The notes under the pieces: generated by a model
Told to the model about the DNA's origin: nothing
The model's database searches: none
Seen by the model: the letters and a program-made list of their open reading frames with translations, nothing else
Assembly (NCBI RefSeq): GCF_000744655.1
Contig: NZ_JQMJ01000004.1
Span: forward strand, 5,518,001 to 5,582,000
Source of the DNA: Streptacidiphilus rugosus AM-16
Lineage (GTDB): Bacteria; Actinomycetota; Actinomycetes; Streptomycetales; Streptomycetaceae
Length of the DNA stretch: 64,000 nt
Direction: 5' to 3'
Program-made: the position numbers and the translations under genes
Shown: positions 30,016-39,405 of the stretch, one piece after another
Layout: each line of letters opens with the position of its first letter
How positions within the stretch are numbered: the first letter of the stretch is position 1

Positions 30016-31421
30016 CTCTCCCCCGGCTGGTCCTGGCCGCGCCCGCCTCGGGCACGGGCAAGACGACGGTGGCGACCGGGCTGATGGCGGCGCTGACGGC
30101 GCGCGGGCTGCGCGTCTCCCCGCACAAGGTCGGCCCGGACTACATCGACCCCGGCTACCACGCGCTGGCGACCGGGAGGCCGGGCCGCAACCTGGACGCG
30201 TTCATGAGCGGGCCGGAGCGGATCGCGCCGCTGCTCGCGCACGGCGCGGCGGGCGCGGACGTGGCGGTGGTCGAGGGCGTGATGGGCCTGTACGACGGCG
30301 CGGCGCAGCGGGGCGAGCTGGCCTCGACCGCGCATGTGGCCAAGCTGCTGCGGGCGCCGGTGGTGCTGGTGGTGGACGCTTCCTCGCAGAGCCGCTCGGT
30401 CGCGGCCCTGGTGCACGGCTTCGCGTCCTGGGATCCGCAGGTGCGGATCGGCGGGGTGATCCTCAACCGGGTGGCCTCGGACCGGCACGAGCTGCTGCTG
30501 CGGGAGGCGCTGGAGGAGGGCGGCGGCGTGCCCGTGCTCGGCGCGCTGCGGCGCAGCGGCGGGGTGGCGACGCCGAGCCGGCATCTGGGGCTGGTCCCTG
30601 TCGTGGAGCGGGACGCCGAGGCGCTGCGGGCCGTCCGCGAGATGGGCGAGCTGGTCGCGGCGGGCGTGGACCTGGACGCGCTGCTGGCGCTGGCGCGCAG
30701 CGCGCCGGAACTGCACGGGCCCGCCTGGAACGCGGACGAGGAGATCGCCGCTCTCGGCAGCGCCGGGAGCACTGCTCTTGTTCCGGACGCCCCGTCAGGG
30801 ACGCGACCGGTGGTCGCGCTCGCGGGGGGAGCGGCGTTCTCCTTCTCGTACGCCGAGAACGCCGAACTGCTCACGGCCGCCGGGGCGGAGGTCGTGCCGT
30901 TCGACCCCCTCCACGACGAGAAGCTGCCGGAGCGGACGGCGGCGCTGGTCATCGGCGGCGGCTTCCCCGAGGTCTACGCGTCCGAGCTCTCGGCGAACCG
31001 GGCGCTCCGCGACGAGATCACCGCTCTCGCGCAGTCCGGAGCACCGCTCGCAGCGGAGTGCGCCGGTCTGCTCTACCTCTGCCGCGAGCTCGACGGAAAG
31101 CCCATGTGCGGAGTCCTGGACGCGGAGGCGGCCATGTCGCCCCGGCTCACCCTCGGCTACCGCGAGGCCGTCGCCCTGAGCGACAGTCCGCTGGCCGTCG
31201 CCGGCACCCGGCTCGCGGGCCACGAGTTCCACCGCACCGTCACCACCCCCGGCGCCGGGCCCGCGCCCGCCTGGGGCTGGCGCGCCCACGACGGGCGGCC
31301 CACGACCGAGGGCTTCACCTCCCCGACCCTGCACGCCTCCTACCTGCACCTGCACTGGACCGCCGCGCCCGCGCTGCCCGCCCGGCTGGTCGAGCACGCC
31401 GCCCGGTACCGGCGAGAATGA
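30009..31421 (+). CDS. cobB: Cobyrinate a,c-diamide synthase (CobB/CbiA)
   Basis: A 470-residue two-domain enzyme. The N-terminal ATPase domain begins LVLAAPASGTGKTTVATGL (P-loop) and contains KVGPDYIDPGYH and GVMGLYDG, typical of CobB/CbiA; the C-terminal glutamine amidotransferase-like domain has its Cys351 in AAECAGLLYLC and the GHEFHR motif. It amidates the a and c side chains of (hydrogeno)cobyrinic acid. GTG 30009 overlaps the cobO stop by seven bases. This is the last gene of the first B12 operon; a YchJ-like gene follows after only four bases and is probably co-transcribed. Confidence 0.93.
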   Translation: MVALPRLVLAAPASGTGKTTVATGLMAALTARGLRVSPHKVGPDYIDPGYHALATGRPGRNLDAFMSGPERIAPLLAHGAAGADVAVVEGVMGLYDGAAQRGELASTAHVAKLLRAPVVLVVDASSQSRSVAALVHGFASWDPQVRIGGVILNRVASDRHELLLREALEEGGGVPVLGALRRSGGVATPSRHLGLVPVVERDAEALRAVREMGELVAAGVDLDALLALARSAPELHGPAWNADEEIAALGSAGSTALVPDAPSGTRPVVALAGGAAFSFSYAENAELLTAAGAEVVPFDPLHDEKLPERTAALVIGGGFPEVYASELSANRALRDEITALAQSGAPLAAECAGLLYLCRELDGKPMCGVLDAEAAMSPRLTLGYREAVALSDSPLAVAGTRLAGHEFHRTVTTPGAGPAPAWGWRAHDGRPTTEGFTSPTLHASYLHLHWTAAPALPARLVEHAARYRRE

Positions 31422-31425
31422 CCCC

Positions 31426-31833
31426 ATGACGCGCAAGACGACGACACCGGCCACCGCCACCTGCCCCTGCGGGCAGCCCCGCCCCTACCCCGAGTGCTGC
31501 GGTCCGCTGCACGCGGGCACCGCGCAGGCCGCCACCGCGGAGCAGTTGATGCGCTCACGCTTCGCCGCCTTCGCCAAGCACGACGAGGCCTACCTGCTGC
31601 GGAGTTGGGCCCCCGAGACGCGGCCGGTTCGGATCGACCTCGACCCCGGCCTGCGCTGGGAGCGGTTGGAGATCCTCGGCGGCACCGAGGGCGGCCCCTT
31701 CCACACCGAGGGCACCGTCGAGTTCCGCGCCCACTACCGCGAGGGCCGCGCGTCCGGTTCCCTGCACGAGAACAGCAGGTTCCGCCGCGAGGCGGGGGCG
31801 TGGGTCTACGTCGACGGTGACATCACGGACTGA
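31426..31833 (+). CDS. YchJ-family protein (SEC-C zinc motif, NTF2-like)
   Basis: A 135-residue protein of the UPF0225/YchJ family. The N-terminus carries the CPCG...YPECCGPLH cysteine cluster that binds zinc in SEC-C motifs, then AATAEQLMRSRFAAF, the family signature, and an NTF2-like alpha/beta fold that ends FRREAGAWVYVDGD. The function is not established; a stress or protein-quality-control role is often assumed. ATG 31426 is four bases after the cobB stop, so expression is probably linked to the B12 operon although no functional connection is known. Confidence 0.85.
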   Translation: MTRKTTTPATATCPCGQPRPYPECCGPLHAGTAQAATAEQLMRSRFAAFAKHDEAYLLRSWAPETRPVRIDLDPGLRWERLEILGGTEGGPFHTEGTVEFRAHYREGRASGSLHENSRFRREAGAWVYVDGDITD

Positions 31834-31909
31834 CGCCGGCGCACCCGGAACGGAACCCGGAGCGGAACCCGGCAGTCTCCCGGCCCCCGGCCGGTTCCGG
31901 CGTGCTTTC

Positions 31910-33259
31910 ATGGACAGCGTGGGGGGTCACGCCCGAGTGCCGCGCCGGTGGTCCGGCCCGCGCCGACGCCACTGGGCGACGGCCGTCGCCGCGATCCTGG
32001 CCCTGGGCTGCCTGATCGCCCTGCTGGGCCGCGGCGAAGGACCCGCCACGGCCGGACCGGGCCCCGCGGCCGCAGGGGCGAGCGGCTCGGACACGGCCCC
32101 CGGCTGGGGGCTGACCCACACCCAGTACAGCGCCGACACCGGCGACGCGGCCGCGGACTCCGCCGCCCGGGCGCTGCTCGCGCAGGCCCCGCTCCCCCAG
32201 GACCAGGCGCTGATGGGCTGGGGCACCGACAATCCCGAACCCTCCCCCGGGGTCTACGACTTCGGACGTCTCGACGCCCGTATCGCGATGATCACCCGCA
32301 GCGGCGGCCGTCCGGTGATCACCCTGTGCTGCGCGCCCGACTGGATGAAGGGCGGCACGCCGGGCCGGACCGACTGGTCCCGCCTGGAGACGGCTCCCTC
32401 CCCCACGCACTACGCCGACTTCGCCGCCCTCGCCGCAACCGTGGCCAGGCGCTACCCGCAGGTCCACGCGTACGTGGCGTGGAACGAGTTCAAGGGCTTC
32501 TTCGACAACGCCTCCGACCAGTGGGACGCCGCCGGGTACACGGCGCTCTACAACCAGGTCTACCGCGCCCTGAAGGCGGTGCGTCCCGGGATCGAGGTCG
32601 GCGGCCCCTACCTCCCGGTGGACGGCTTCGCGCCGGGCTCCGCGACGGACGCCTCCGTGGTGAGCGGCCCCTGGGGCACGCTGGACCAGCGGGTGGTCAC
32701 CGCCTTCGACTACTGGCTGGCGCACAAGGCGGGCGCCGACTTCGTCGTCGTCGACGGCTCGACCGAGCCCAAGGACGGCGCCCCCGCCCCGGACCCCTTC
32801 GCGGCGACGGCGAAGTTCACCGACGTCAGCCGCTGGATCCACGACCGGACCCCGCTGCCCCTGTGGTGGGCCGAGTGGTACGTGGAACCGCCGGACTCCG
32901 GCTGGAGCGAGCCCTACCGTGACGCGGTGCTGGCCTCCGGCATGATCGCACTGGCCCGGGGGCGCGTCGCTGCGGCCTTCTACTGGAATCCGGAGACCGG
33001 CGCCGCCGACTGCCCCGGCTGCCTGTGGAGCACCTCCGGTGCGGCCCTGCCGCCGCTGGCTCTGCTGCGCGGTTTCGCCCGCTGGTTCCCGCCCTCGGTG
33101 ACGCCGGTCCCGGTCCAGGTGTCCGACGCCCGCGTGCGGGTGCTCGCCCAGGCCGCCGAGGGCGTGGCGGTGAACACCGCCGACCGGACCCTGCGGGTCG
33201 TCGTCGACGGCCGGACGCTGAGCCTCGGCCCGTACCAGGTGCTCTGGTTCAGCCGGTAG
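31910..33259 (+). CDS. Membrane-anchored GH39-like glycoside hydrolase
   Basis: A 449-residue protein with a cytoplasmic basic stretch, one transmembrane segment (HWATAVAAILALGCLIALL) and an extracellular (beta/alpha)8 domain. The two clan GH-A acidic residues are recognisable: the acid/base in AYVAWNEFKGFF (Glu193) and a candidate nucleophile in PLWWAEWYVEPP (Glu322). The pattern resembles family 39 beta-xylosidase/iduronidase-like enzymes; such proteins are common in bacterial exopolysaccharide loci. The start is uncertain: GTG 31817 extends the protein with a Pro/Ala/Gly-rich stretch overlapping the ychJ-like gene; ATG 31910 has no clear Shine-Dalgarno. It converges on the polysaccharide operon on the other strand. 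Confidence 0.78.
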   Translation: MDSVGGHARVPRRWSGPRRRHWATAVAAILALGCLIALLGRGEGPATAGPGPAAAGASGSDTAPGWGLTHTQYSADTGDAAADSAARALLAQAPLPQDQALMGWGTDNPEPSPGVYDFGRLDARIAMITRSGGRPVITLCCAPDWMKGGTPGRTDWSRLETAPSPTHYADFAALAATVARRYPQVHAYVAWNEFKGFFDNASDQWDAAGYTALYNQVYRALKAVRPGIEVGGPYLPVDGFAPGSATDASVVSGPWGTLDQRVVTAFDYWLAHKAGADFVVVDGSTEPKDGAPAPDPFAATAKFTDVSRWIHDRTPLPLWWAEWYVEPPDSGWSEPYRDAVLASGMIALARGRVAAAFYWNPETGAADCPGCLWSTSGAALPPLALLRGFARWFPPSVTPVPVQVSDARVRVLAQAAEGVAVNTADRTLRVVVDGRTLSLGPYQVLWFSR

Positions 33260-33280
33260 CCGTCAGGGCGGCGGTTCGCC

Positions 33281-35338
33281 TCACCGCAGCGTCAGGAAGC
33301 GCTCCATCACCGCGAGCAGGAAGCCGCCGACCAGCACCGTGGCCGTCGCCCCGAACGCCCACCGCCGCCGCCCGGCCCAGGGGCCGGTCCGCAGCCGGAC
33401 CACCTCGTGCCAGAGCAGCAGCGGAACCAGCACCGTCAGCAGCCCCACCTCGGCCAACGTCCAGCCGGTCCAGCGCAGCACCGGGCCGACGGGTCCCGCC
33501 CCGATGTCGCGCGGCGCCGGTCCGGCGGGCGGCTCCGCCAGCCGGTACAGGGCGGCGTCCGGTGCGCTGACGACGGCGACCAGGCGCGGGTCGGCGTCGA
33601 GGAACGCTCGGGTGCCGGAGTACCAGTCGGCGGGATAGCCGTCGTTGGAGGAGAGGTCCGCACCCTCGGTGCGGGTGATGATCAGATAGCTCTGCGGGCC
33701 GGCCGCGCGCAGCGCCGACTCCCATGCCCCGACGTCCGAGGGATCGGGAGGGGCGGCCGTGCCGACGTAGGCGACGGTGTCCATCGCGCGTTGGTTCCAC
33801 GGGATCGCGGGCGTCGTCGTCGGGTTGGCCTCCGGGCCCGGGTAGAGCACCCTGGCGCTCGGGGTGGCGTGCTGATAGACCCAGCCGAGCGCCGCGACCT
33901 CGCCGCCGGTCACCCGCTCGAACTGCTCGTTGCCGTACCGGGCCACGCCGAACGCCGCGACCGCGAGCACCGCCCAGAGCGTCACCAGCGCCGCCGTCCA
34001 CCGCGGCGGCCGCGGTCGCCGCTCCTGCGGGTAGAAGAGGAGCGCGGCCAGCGCCGCCACGCCCGGCAGCGCGAAGAGGAAGACGCGCAGCGCGATCTCG
34101 CCGCCGTAGCTCTGCATGCCGAGGGTGAAGAACGGCATGAACGCCAGCACCGGCAGCACCCGGTCCCCGCGCCCGCGGGTGCGCCCGGCCCGCCGTCCGC
34201 GCCACCAGCCCAGCACCGCCAGCCCGAACCAGGCCCCGCTCAGCAGCACCCGCAGGTACAGCACCGCCTGGTGGGCCGGATCGCCCTTCACGCGCCCTGC
34301 CACGCCGCTGCTGACGTTGCCGCCCAGCTGTCCCATGCCGCCGAAGATGGTGCTCAGGTGGCCCGACCAGAAGCCTTCCGCCTCCAGGGAGAGCCAGGCC
34401 GCCGCCACCACCGCCAGCAGCACCGCGAACCAGATGCTCAGCGTGGTCCGGCGGACCAGCCACAGCATGCCCACCGCGGCGATCATCACGAACGGCGTCA
34501 ACTGGTGGGCGGCGACCGCCGCCACGAAGAGCGACGTCAGCAGGCCGAGCAGCAGCGCCCGTTCGAGCGCGCTGCCGGGCCGGTCGGCGCTGCCGGCCGC
34601 GTCCGCTCCCTCGCCGGGCCGCCGGAAGACGCTCACCAGCACGGCCACGAAGCAGAGATAGAGCGCGTAGCCGAACGCCTGGGGCGAGAAGTAGTCCTGC
34701 CCGACCCACGAGCCCGCCACGAAGAACCAGAGCGCGCACCAACGTGCCCGTCGCGGCAGTCCCACCGCGCGCAGCAGCACGGCGAGCGAGGCGAGGCAGA
34801 GCAGTTGCGAGCCGACCTGGCTCCACTGCAGCACCGGCAGCGGGTCGTCGATCCCGCCCACCCTGAGCATGAGCGCCGCCAGCCCGAAGAAGCCCGGCCA
34901 GCTGAACCTGGCGTCCCAGAGCGGGAGGGTGTGCCCGGTGCGCTCGATGTAGTCGACGAAGCCGAGGTGCTGCCAGGCGGTGGGGAATCTGGGCAGCGGC
35001 TCGACCAGCGCCGCGGCGCCGTGGAGCACCAGGACCGCGGCGAGCAGCAGGAACAGCTGCAGCGCCGGTCGGGCGACGGCGCCGTTGAGGGTCACGAAGA
35101 ACAGTCCGCCCAGCACGCACGCCGAGACCAGCGCGAGCGGCGGCAGGGCGGAGACCAGCCCGAGCCCGCCCATCCGGTCCAGGTCGACGCCGGTCACGCC
35201 TGCCATGGCGACCAGGTAGGCGCCGAGCGCGGCGAGCGCGCAGACCCAGAGCGCGACGGCGGCCGGCGCGCGGCGGCGTGGCGGCGCGTCGCCGAGCCGG
35301 TCCGGCGTGGCGTCGAGGCTGACGGGAGGTGCGGTCAC
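33281..35338 (-). CDS. Large polytopic membrane protein of the polysaccharide operon
   Basis: A 685-residue protein with many hydrophobic segments distributed over most of its length and a larger soluble loop near the C-terminus (roughly residues 510-620, with the YLIITRTEGADLSSN region), before a last helix. The layout (multiple helices, an external Asp/Trp-rich loop such as GSWVGQDYFSPQAFGYALYL) resembles polyprenyl-linked glycosyltransferase or O-antigen polymerase-like proteins, but no catalytic motif could be named. It is the last gene of a seven-gene operon, eight bases after the flippase. GTG 35338 has GAGG six bases upstream. A role in polymerising or modifying an exported glycan is inferred. 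Confidence 0.7.
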   Translation of the reverse strand: MTAPPVSLDATPDRLGDAPPRRRAPAAVALWVCALAALGAYLVAMAGVTGVDLDRMGGLGLVSALPPLALVSACVLGGLFFVTLNGAVARPALQLFLLLAAVLVLHGAAALVEPLPRFPTAWQHLGFVDYIERTGHTLPLWDARFSWPGFFGLAALMLRVGGIDDPLPVLQWSQVGSQLLCLASLAVLLRAVGLPRRARWCALWFFVAGSWVGQDYFSPQAFGYALYLCFVAVLVSVFRRPGEGADAAGSADRPGSALERALLLGLLTSLFVAAVAAHQLTPFVMIAAVGMLWLVRRTTLSIWFAVLLAVVAAAWLSLEAEGFWSGHLSTIFGGMGQLGGNVSSGVAGRVKGDPAHQAVLYLRVLLSGAWFGLAVLGWWRGRRAGRTRGRGDRVLPVLAFMPFFTLGMQSYGGEIALRVFLFALPGVAALAALLFYPQERRPRPPRWTAALVTLWAVLAVAAFGVARYGNEQFERVTGGEVAALGWVYQHATPSARVLYPGPEANPTTTPAIPWNQRAMDTVAYVGTAAPPDPSDVGAWESALRAAGPQSYLIITRTEGADLSSNDGYPADWYSGTRAFLDADPRLVAVVSAPDAALYRLAEPPAGPAPRDIGAGPVGPVLRWTGWTLAEVGLLTVLVPLLLWHEVVRLRTGPWAGRRRWAFGATATVLVGGFLLAVMERFLTLR

Positions 35339-35346
35339 GGGCGTCC

Positions 35347-36735
35347 TCAGGTCAGGGTCGGGGCGTCGGGAAGGGACGGCGTTGCGGGCGGCGGCGGGAC
35401 CGGCGTCGGCAGCGGGTCGGCCGCGCCGCGCAGCACCCGGAGCAGACCGGGCAGCGCACAGAGCGCGACCGTGGACTGGCTGGCCAGCACCGCCACGCCG
35501 ACGCCGGCGATGCCCATCCGCGGCATCAGGACCAGCGAGAGGACCAGCACCAGGGCGCACATCAGCCCCTGCAGCAGGGCGACCTGGCGGGTGCGGCTGC
35601 GGGCGCGCAGGGTGCCGAAGTAGACCTCGATCAGCACGCGGGTGAAGCCCGCCGCGGCCAGCCAGCGCAGCAGCGGCGCGCCCGCCGCGGCGTAACCGGG
35701 ACCGAAGACGTCCAGCACCCGCGGGGCGGCCAGGCCGAGCAGGGCGAAGCAGGGCAGCGTCACCCAGGCCATCCGCAGCAGCGCGCCGCGGGTGTGCGCG
35801 CCGAGCAGGGCCGGACGGCGCGCGGACTCGACGGTGAGCGAGGCGGCCATGTTGACCGCCAGCAGGTCGAGGGTGCCGCCGATGGTGTTGATGATGTAGT
35901 AGACGGCGTTCTGGTCGGCGCTGACCCGGGCCGCCACCAGCACCGGCACCAGGTAGGTGACCACCAGGTTGAACACGGACCCGGTGTAGTCGCCCGCCAG
36001 GAAGCGGCCGATCTGCCGGACCGAGGGCGGCGTGACCGCGGGGTCGGCCGCCGCGGCCTGACGCGGCACCAGCCGCCGCACGATGAGCAGCCCGATCGGC
36101 ACCACCGACAGGGCCACCGCGGCCGCCCAGGAGACGAAGACGCCGGTGGCCGGGATCGTCCCGGCCAGCAGCACCAGCAGCACGGCCTTGCCCACGGAGA
36201 AGGAGAGGTTCCCGACCGGCACCCAGACGGCCGCCCGCAGCCCGATCAGCACCCCGTCCTGGAGCGTCAGCCAGGACCAGGCGAGCACGGCGGCCAGGAA
36301 CCCGGCCGCCCGCGCCCAGCCGCGCAGGAAGTCGTAGTGCGAGCCCCAGAGCGGCAGCCCGGCCAGGAAGAGCAGCGTGATCGCGGTCGAGGCCAGCGCG
36401 TTGACGCCGTAGGCGCGCGCCAGCAGCCGCCCGGTGGCGCGTCCGGCGACGGGCACGAAGCGGGCCAGTGCGCCGGTGAAGCCGAGCGCGGTCAGACCGG
36501 ACAGCAGCTTCATCGCGGCGATCGCGGCGGAGCCCCGGCCCATGTCCGCCGCGCTGTAGTAGCGGGCGGCGAGCCACCAGTAGCCCAGCCCGAGCGCGCC
36601 GGAGACCACGGTGTTGAGCATCAGGGCGTAGCCGTTGCGGAAGAGCGGCGCGCGGTCGTCGTGCGCTCGGTCGCCCGGCGGCCCCTCGTCGGGCCCGGGC
36701 TGGGTGGCCGCGCCGTGCGCGGAGGTCGTGGTCAC
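35347..36735 (-). CDS. Polysaccharide flippase (Wzx/MATE-like)
   Basis: A 462-residue protein with about 12-14 transmembrane segments, of the multidrug/oligosaccharidyl-lipid/polysaccharide (MOP) superfamily. The N-terminal FRNGYALMLNTVVSGALGL and the repeated helix pairs fit Wzx-like flippases; the C-terminus is a Pro-rich tail. It would move lipid-linked sugar units across the membrane. GTG 36735 overlaps the deacetylase stop (GTGA), and the neighbours include two glycosyltransferases, which supports a polysaccharide role over drug export. Confidence 0.82.
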   Translation of the reverse strand: MTTTSAHGAATQPGPDEGPPGDRAHDDRAPLFRNGYALMLNTVVSGALGLGYWWLAARYYSAADMGRGSAAIAAMKLLSGLTALGFTGALARFVPVAGRATGRLLARAYGVNALASTAITLLFLAGLPLWGSHYDFLRGWARAAGFLAAVLAWSWLTLQDGVLIGLRAAVWVPVGNLSFSVGKAVLLVLLAGTIPATGVFVSWAAAVALSVVPIGLLIVRRLVPRQAAAADPAVTPPSVRQIGRFLAGDYTGSVFNLVVTYLVPVLVAARVSADQNAVYYIINTIGGTLDLLAVNMAASLTVESARRPALLGAHTRGALLRMAWVTLPCFALLGLAAPRVLDVFGPGYAAAGAPLLRWLAAAGFTRVLIEVYFGTLRARSRTRQVALLQGLMCALVLVLSLVLMPRMGIAGVGVAVLASQSTVALCALPGLLRVLRGAADPLPTPVPPPPATPSLPDAPTLT

Positions 36736-37559
36736 CGCCGCCCCTGCCCCCAGCCCCCTGGGCCGGATCCGACGAGGCCGCGGGCGCGCCGGACCACGGC
36801 GTAGCCCTTGGTCAGCGTGCGGTCGGCGAGGTAGTGCCGGGTGACCGCGAGCCCCTGGACCACCTGCCGGAAGGTCGCCGGGTCGGTCCGCCGACGGATC
36901 GTCAGCCGGGCCAGGGCGTAAGGGCCCTGGTGCGGCCGGGCCAGGGTGTTGGCCACCGCGCAGGCACCGCTCCACCCTGCGGCCCTGACCGCGTCGCGGA
37001 CCCGGGCGTCGGAGTAGCCGAACGGATAGCAGAACACCTGGTCCGCCCGGCCCAGCCGGTCCTCCAGCAGGTGCCGGGAGCGCGCCAGTTCCTCGCGGAG
37101 CGCGGCCGGTCCGACGGCGTCGAGGGCCGCGTGGCTGTGGCTGTGGGCGCCCGTCTCGATACCGGCCGCCTCGATCTCCCTCAGCTGCGACCAGCTGAGG
37201 GTGGCGTCGAGCGGCCGCCCCGCGCGGTCCGCGGGGGCGGCGTCGGCCAGCCAGCCGGTGGTCACGAAGAGGCTCGCCGCGAACCGCCGTGCGACGAGCC
37301 GGGGCAGCACCTCGCTGTGGAAGTCCGCGTAGCCGTCGTCGAAGGTCAGCACGACCGGGCGGTCGGGAAGCTGCGCCCCCGACCTCCAGTGCTCGACCAG
37401 TGCGCCGAACGGCACCGGGGTCAGGCCGAGTTCGGCCAGCACGTCGAGCTGCTCGGCGAACCGGTCCGGGTGCACGGAGAGCCCGTGGGTGGTCGCGGGC
37501 GGATCGGCGCGCACCGAGTGGTACATCAGCACCGGGACGGCCGTGCTGCCGCGGATCAC
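36732..37559 (-). CDS. Polysaccharide deacetylase (CE4)
   Basis: A 275-residue NodB-homology protein. CE4 motif 1 is TFDDGYADF (Asp74-Asp75, catalytic base and metal ligand) and motif 2 is the HSHSH segment (His139-His143, metal ligands). PVLMYHSV at the N-terminus is typical of the PgaB/IcaB-like and general CE4 group. No signal peptide was seen, so it may act in the cytoplasm or be exported by an unusual route. It removes N- or O-acetyl groups from a polysaccharide; the substrate would be the glycan made by this operon. It overlaps both neighbouring genes by four bases (GTGA). Confidence 0.85.
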   Translation of the reverse strand: MIRGSTAVPVLMYHSVRADPPATTHGLSVHPDRFAEQLDVLAELGLTPVPFGALVEHWRSGAQLPDRPVVLTFDDGYADFHSEVLPRLVARRFAASLFVTTGWLADAAPADRAGRPLDATLSWSQLREIEAAGIETGAHSHSHAALDAVGPAALREELARSRHLLEDRLGRADQVFCYPFGYSDARVRDAVRAAGWSGACAVANTLARPHQGPYALARLTIRRRTDPATFRQVVQGLAVTRHYLADRTLTKGYAVVRRARGLVGSGPGGWGQGRR

Positions 37560-38989
37560 CTCCGCCTCCCCTCGACCGGGCGCGCCCGGTGGCGCAGGCC
37601 CACGGCGTAGCCGGCCGCCGTGATCAGCGCGCCCGCGCCGATCGCCCCGGCTCGGCCCAGACCGGAGGGCCGCCCGCGGACCGCGTCGCGCAGCCCTCTG
37701 ACGATGCCCGCGGGCAGCACGCGCGAGACGTACGCGCGTTCGGTGGCCAGCCCGTCCTCCGCGCCGACGCGCGCGGTGACGCGCGCCTTGGACAGCCCCT
37801 CGGCCCAGCTGCGCCGGCACAGGTAGCGGAAGCGCTCGCGCTCCCGCGTGACCAGATGATGGATGACGGCGCGGTCGTCGTAGCGGAACTCGGCGTCCGG
37901 GCGCGCCTGTTGGATCCGGATGCAGAGCTCGGTCTCCTCCCCGCCGCCCGCGCTCGCGGCTCTCCCGCCGCCGGCCCCGCGCCCGATGCCCTCGGGAAAG
38001 CCACCCGCGACGGCGAACGCGCCACGCCGGAACGAGGCGTTGCCGCCGAGCACGTTCCGCACGCGAGCACGTCCGACGGGCATGCCGAGGTAACTGGCGC
38101 CGTGGACCCAGTCGAACTCCTCCGGATACCAGGCCGGCCGTCGCCCCGACGCCCAGACCGGCAGGGTCCGGCCGCCGACGCCCATCACGACGGGGTCGGT
38201 GTAGCCGGAGACCAGAACGGCGAGCCAGTCCGGCTCGGCGGTGGCGTCGTCGTCCAGAAAGGCGACGACCTCGCCGGCGGCGGCCTCGGCCCCGGTGTTG
38301 CGCGCACCGGAGAGCCCCTTGTCGTGGACGTTCGGCAGGACCCGGATCACCTTGTCCCCGTCATGTCGGGCCCGGAGTCTGGCGAGCAGCGCCTCGTTGT
38401 GGTCGACCACCACCAGGACGTCCGAAGGCGCGAGCGACTGCGCGACGGCCGAGTCGATCGCCGCGCAGAGCTGCGGCCAGCGCAGCTCGGTGTAGACGCA
38501 GATCACGACGGACGCGTTGAGCGCCGCCGAGGCGGCTGCCTCCGGCGTCTCGCTCCCGCGGACCTCGACCCTGAGCACCCCGACGACGCCTTCCGCGGTC
38601 ACCGCCGCCGCAGACGCGCGGGAGGGGTCCGCAGGCACGGGCACGCGCAACCCGTTCACCTCCGCCGCCGACACCCGCCCCGCAGGCGCAGCCGCCGCAG
38701 ACGCGCGGGAGACCTCCACGGGCGGGTTGTACGTCGCCGGTCCGCCTGGCTTCGCAGGGACCGGCACGCGCAGCCCGTTGACGCTCGCCGCGGGCGCAGC
38801 CGCCGCGGACGGGCGGAAAGCTTCCACGGGCGAGTCGTTCGTCGCTGGTCCACCTGGCTCCGCAGGCACGGCAGCCGAGGTGGCGGGGGAAGCGGTCGGA
38901 GGTGCGTCGGGCGTCGTCGCGGCACTGGCCGGCGCCGCGGGTGGGGCGGTGTCGGGCACGGGCTCGGCGCCCGTGGGGGTCGCGGTCAT
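37556..38989 (-). CDS. Glycosyltransferase family 2 with Ala/Pro-rich N-terminal repeats
   Basis: A 477-residue protein. Residues 1-150 are a low-complexity Ala/Pro/Thr region containing a 36-41-residue tandem duplication (residues 44-79 and 80-120, each ending VNGLRVPVPA). The GT-A fold domain follows: ASVVICVYTELRWPQL, the sugar-nucleotide DVLVVVDHNE strand, GLSGARNTG, and the DxD-type motif VAFLDDDATAEPDW. A C-terminal region (RERERFRYLCRRSWAEGLSKARV) is like that of family 2 enzymes such as rhamnosyl- or glucosyltransferases. ATG 38989 overlaps the previous gene by ATGA. Donor and acceptor are unknown. Confidence 0.82.
   Translation of the reverse strand: MTATPTGAEPVPDTAPPAAPASAATTPDAPPTASPATSAAVPAEPGGPATNDSPVEAFRPSAAAAPAASVNGLRVPVPAKPGGPATYNPPVEVSRASAAAAPAGRVSAAEVNGLRVPVPADPSRASAAAVTAEGVVGVLRVEVRGSETPEAAASAALNASVVICVYTELRWPQLCAAIDSAVAQSLAPSDVLVVVDHNEALLARLRARHDGDKVIRVLPNVHDKGLSGARNTGAEAAAGEVVAFLDDDATAEPDWLAVLVSGYTDPVVMGVGGRTLPVWASGRRPAWYPEEFDWVHGASYLGMPVGRARVRNVLGGNASFRRGAFAVAGGFPEGIGRGAGGGRAASAGGGEETELCIRIQQARPDAEFRYDDRAVIHHLVTRERERFRYLCRRSWAEGLSKARVTARVGAEDGLATERAYVSRVLPAGIVRGLRDAVRGRPSGLGRAGAIGAGALITAAGYAVGLRHRARPVEGRRR
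38630..38860 (-). repeat. In-frame tandem duplication in the glycosyltransferase gene
   Basis: Two neighbouring copies of a 36- and 41-codon unit, each with a GGPAT start, an SAAAAPA middle and a VNGLRVPVPA end. The second copy has a five-codon insertion. A third, degenerate SRASAAAV segment follows. Confidence 0.8.
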
Positions 38990-39405
38990 GGCTGGTGGGT
39001 TCTCCCCCGGTCGGGACCGTCGGGTCTGCGGGTGCCCAGGGCGCCGACGGCGAGCAGCGCGGCGGTGAGCAGCAGGGCGGCGAGCGCGCCGTGGCGGGGT
39101 GACCACCAGCGCAGCGAGAGCATGGTCTGCGCGATCAACGTGTCGGCGGCCAGGCCGCCGAAGAGCGCGACCAGCAGCCGCAGCGGCAGGTCCCGCCCCG
39201 GCAGCGCCCACGCCAGCGCCGCGCCAGGACCCGCCGGCAGGAAGAGCAGGGCCAGCGCGGCGACGGGCTGTGAGCGCACGCCCGCGGCGCTGAGCGCCGT
39301 GGCCACCGCGGCGAGCCCGAGCAGCGTCGTCACCAGGGCCGTCGCGGAACGTCCTGACGCCCGGAGCACCGCCGTGGACCGCTGGTCCGGCGTGTCGCCG
39401 TTCAC
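38986..39405 (-). CDS. Small membrane protein of the polysaccharide operon
   Basis: A 139-residue protein with four hydrophobic segments (about residues 20-38, 45-65, 70-90 and 102-122) and charged ends. No family was recognised. GTG 39405 overlaps the upstream gene and its stop overlaps the glycosyltransferase start, so it is translated as part of the operon. A structural or assembly role in the glycan machinery is possible; this is context only. Confidence 0.65.
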   Translation of the reverse strand: MNGDTPDQRSTAVLRASGRSATALVTTLLGLAAVATALSAAGVRSQPVAALALLFLPAGPGAALAWALPGRDLPLRLLVALFGGLAADTLIAQTMLSLRWWSPRHGALAALLLTAALLAVGALGTRRPDGPDRGRTHQP

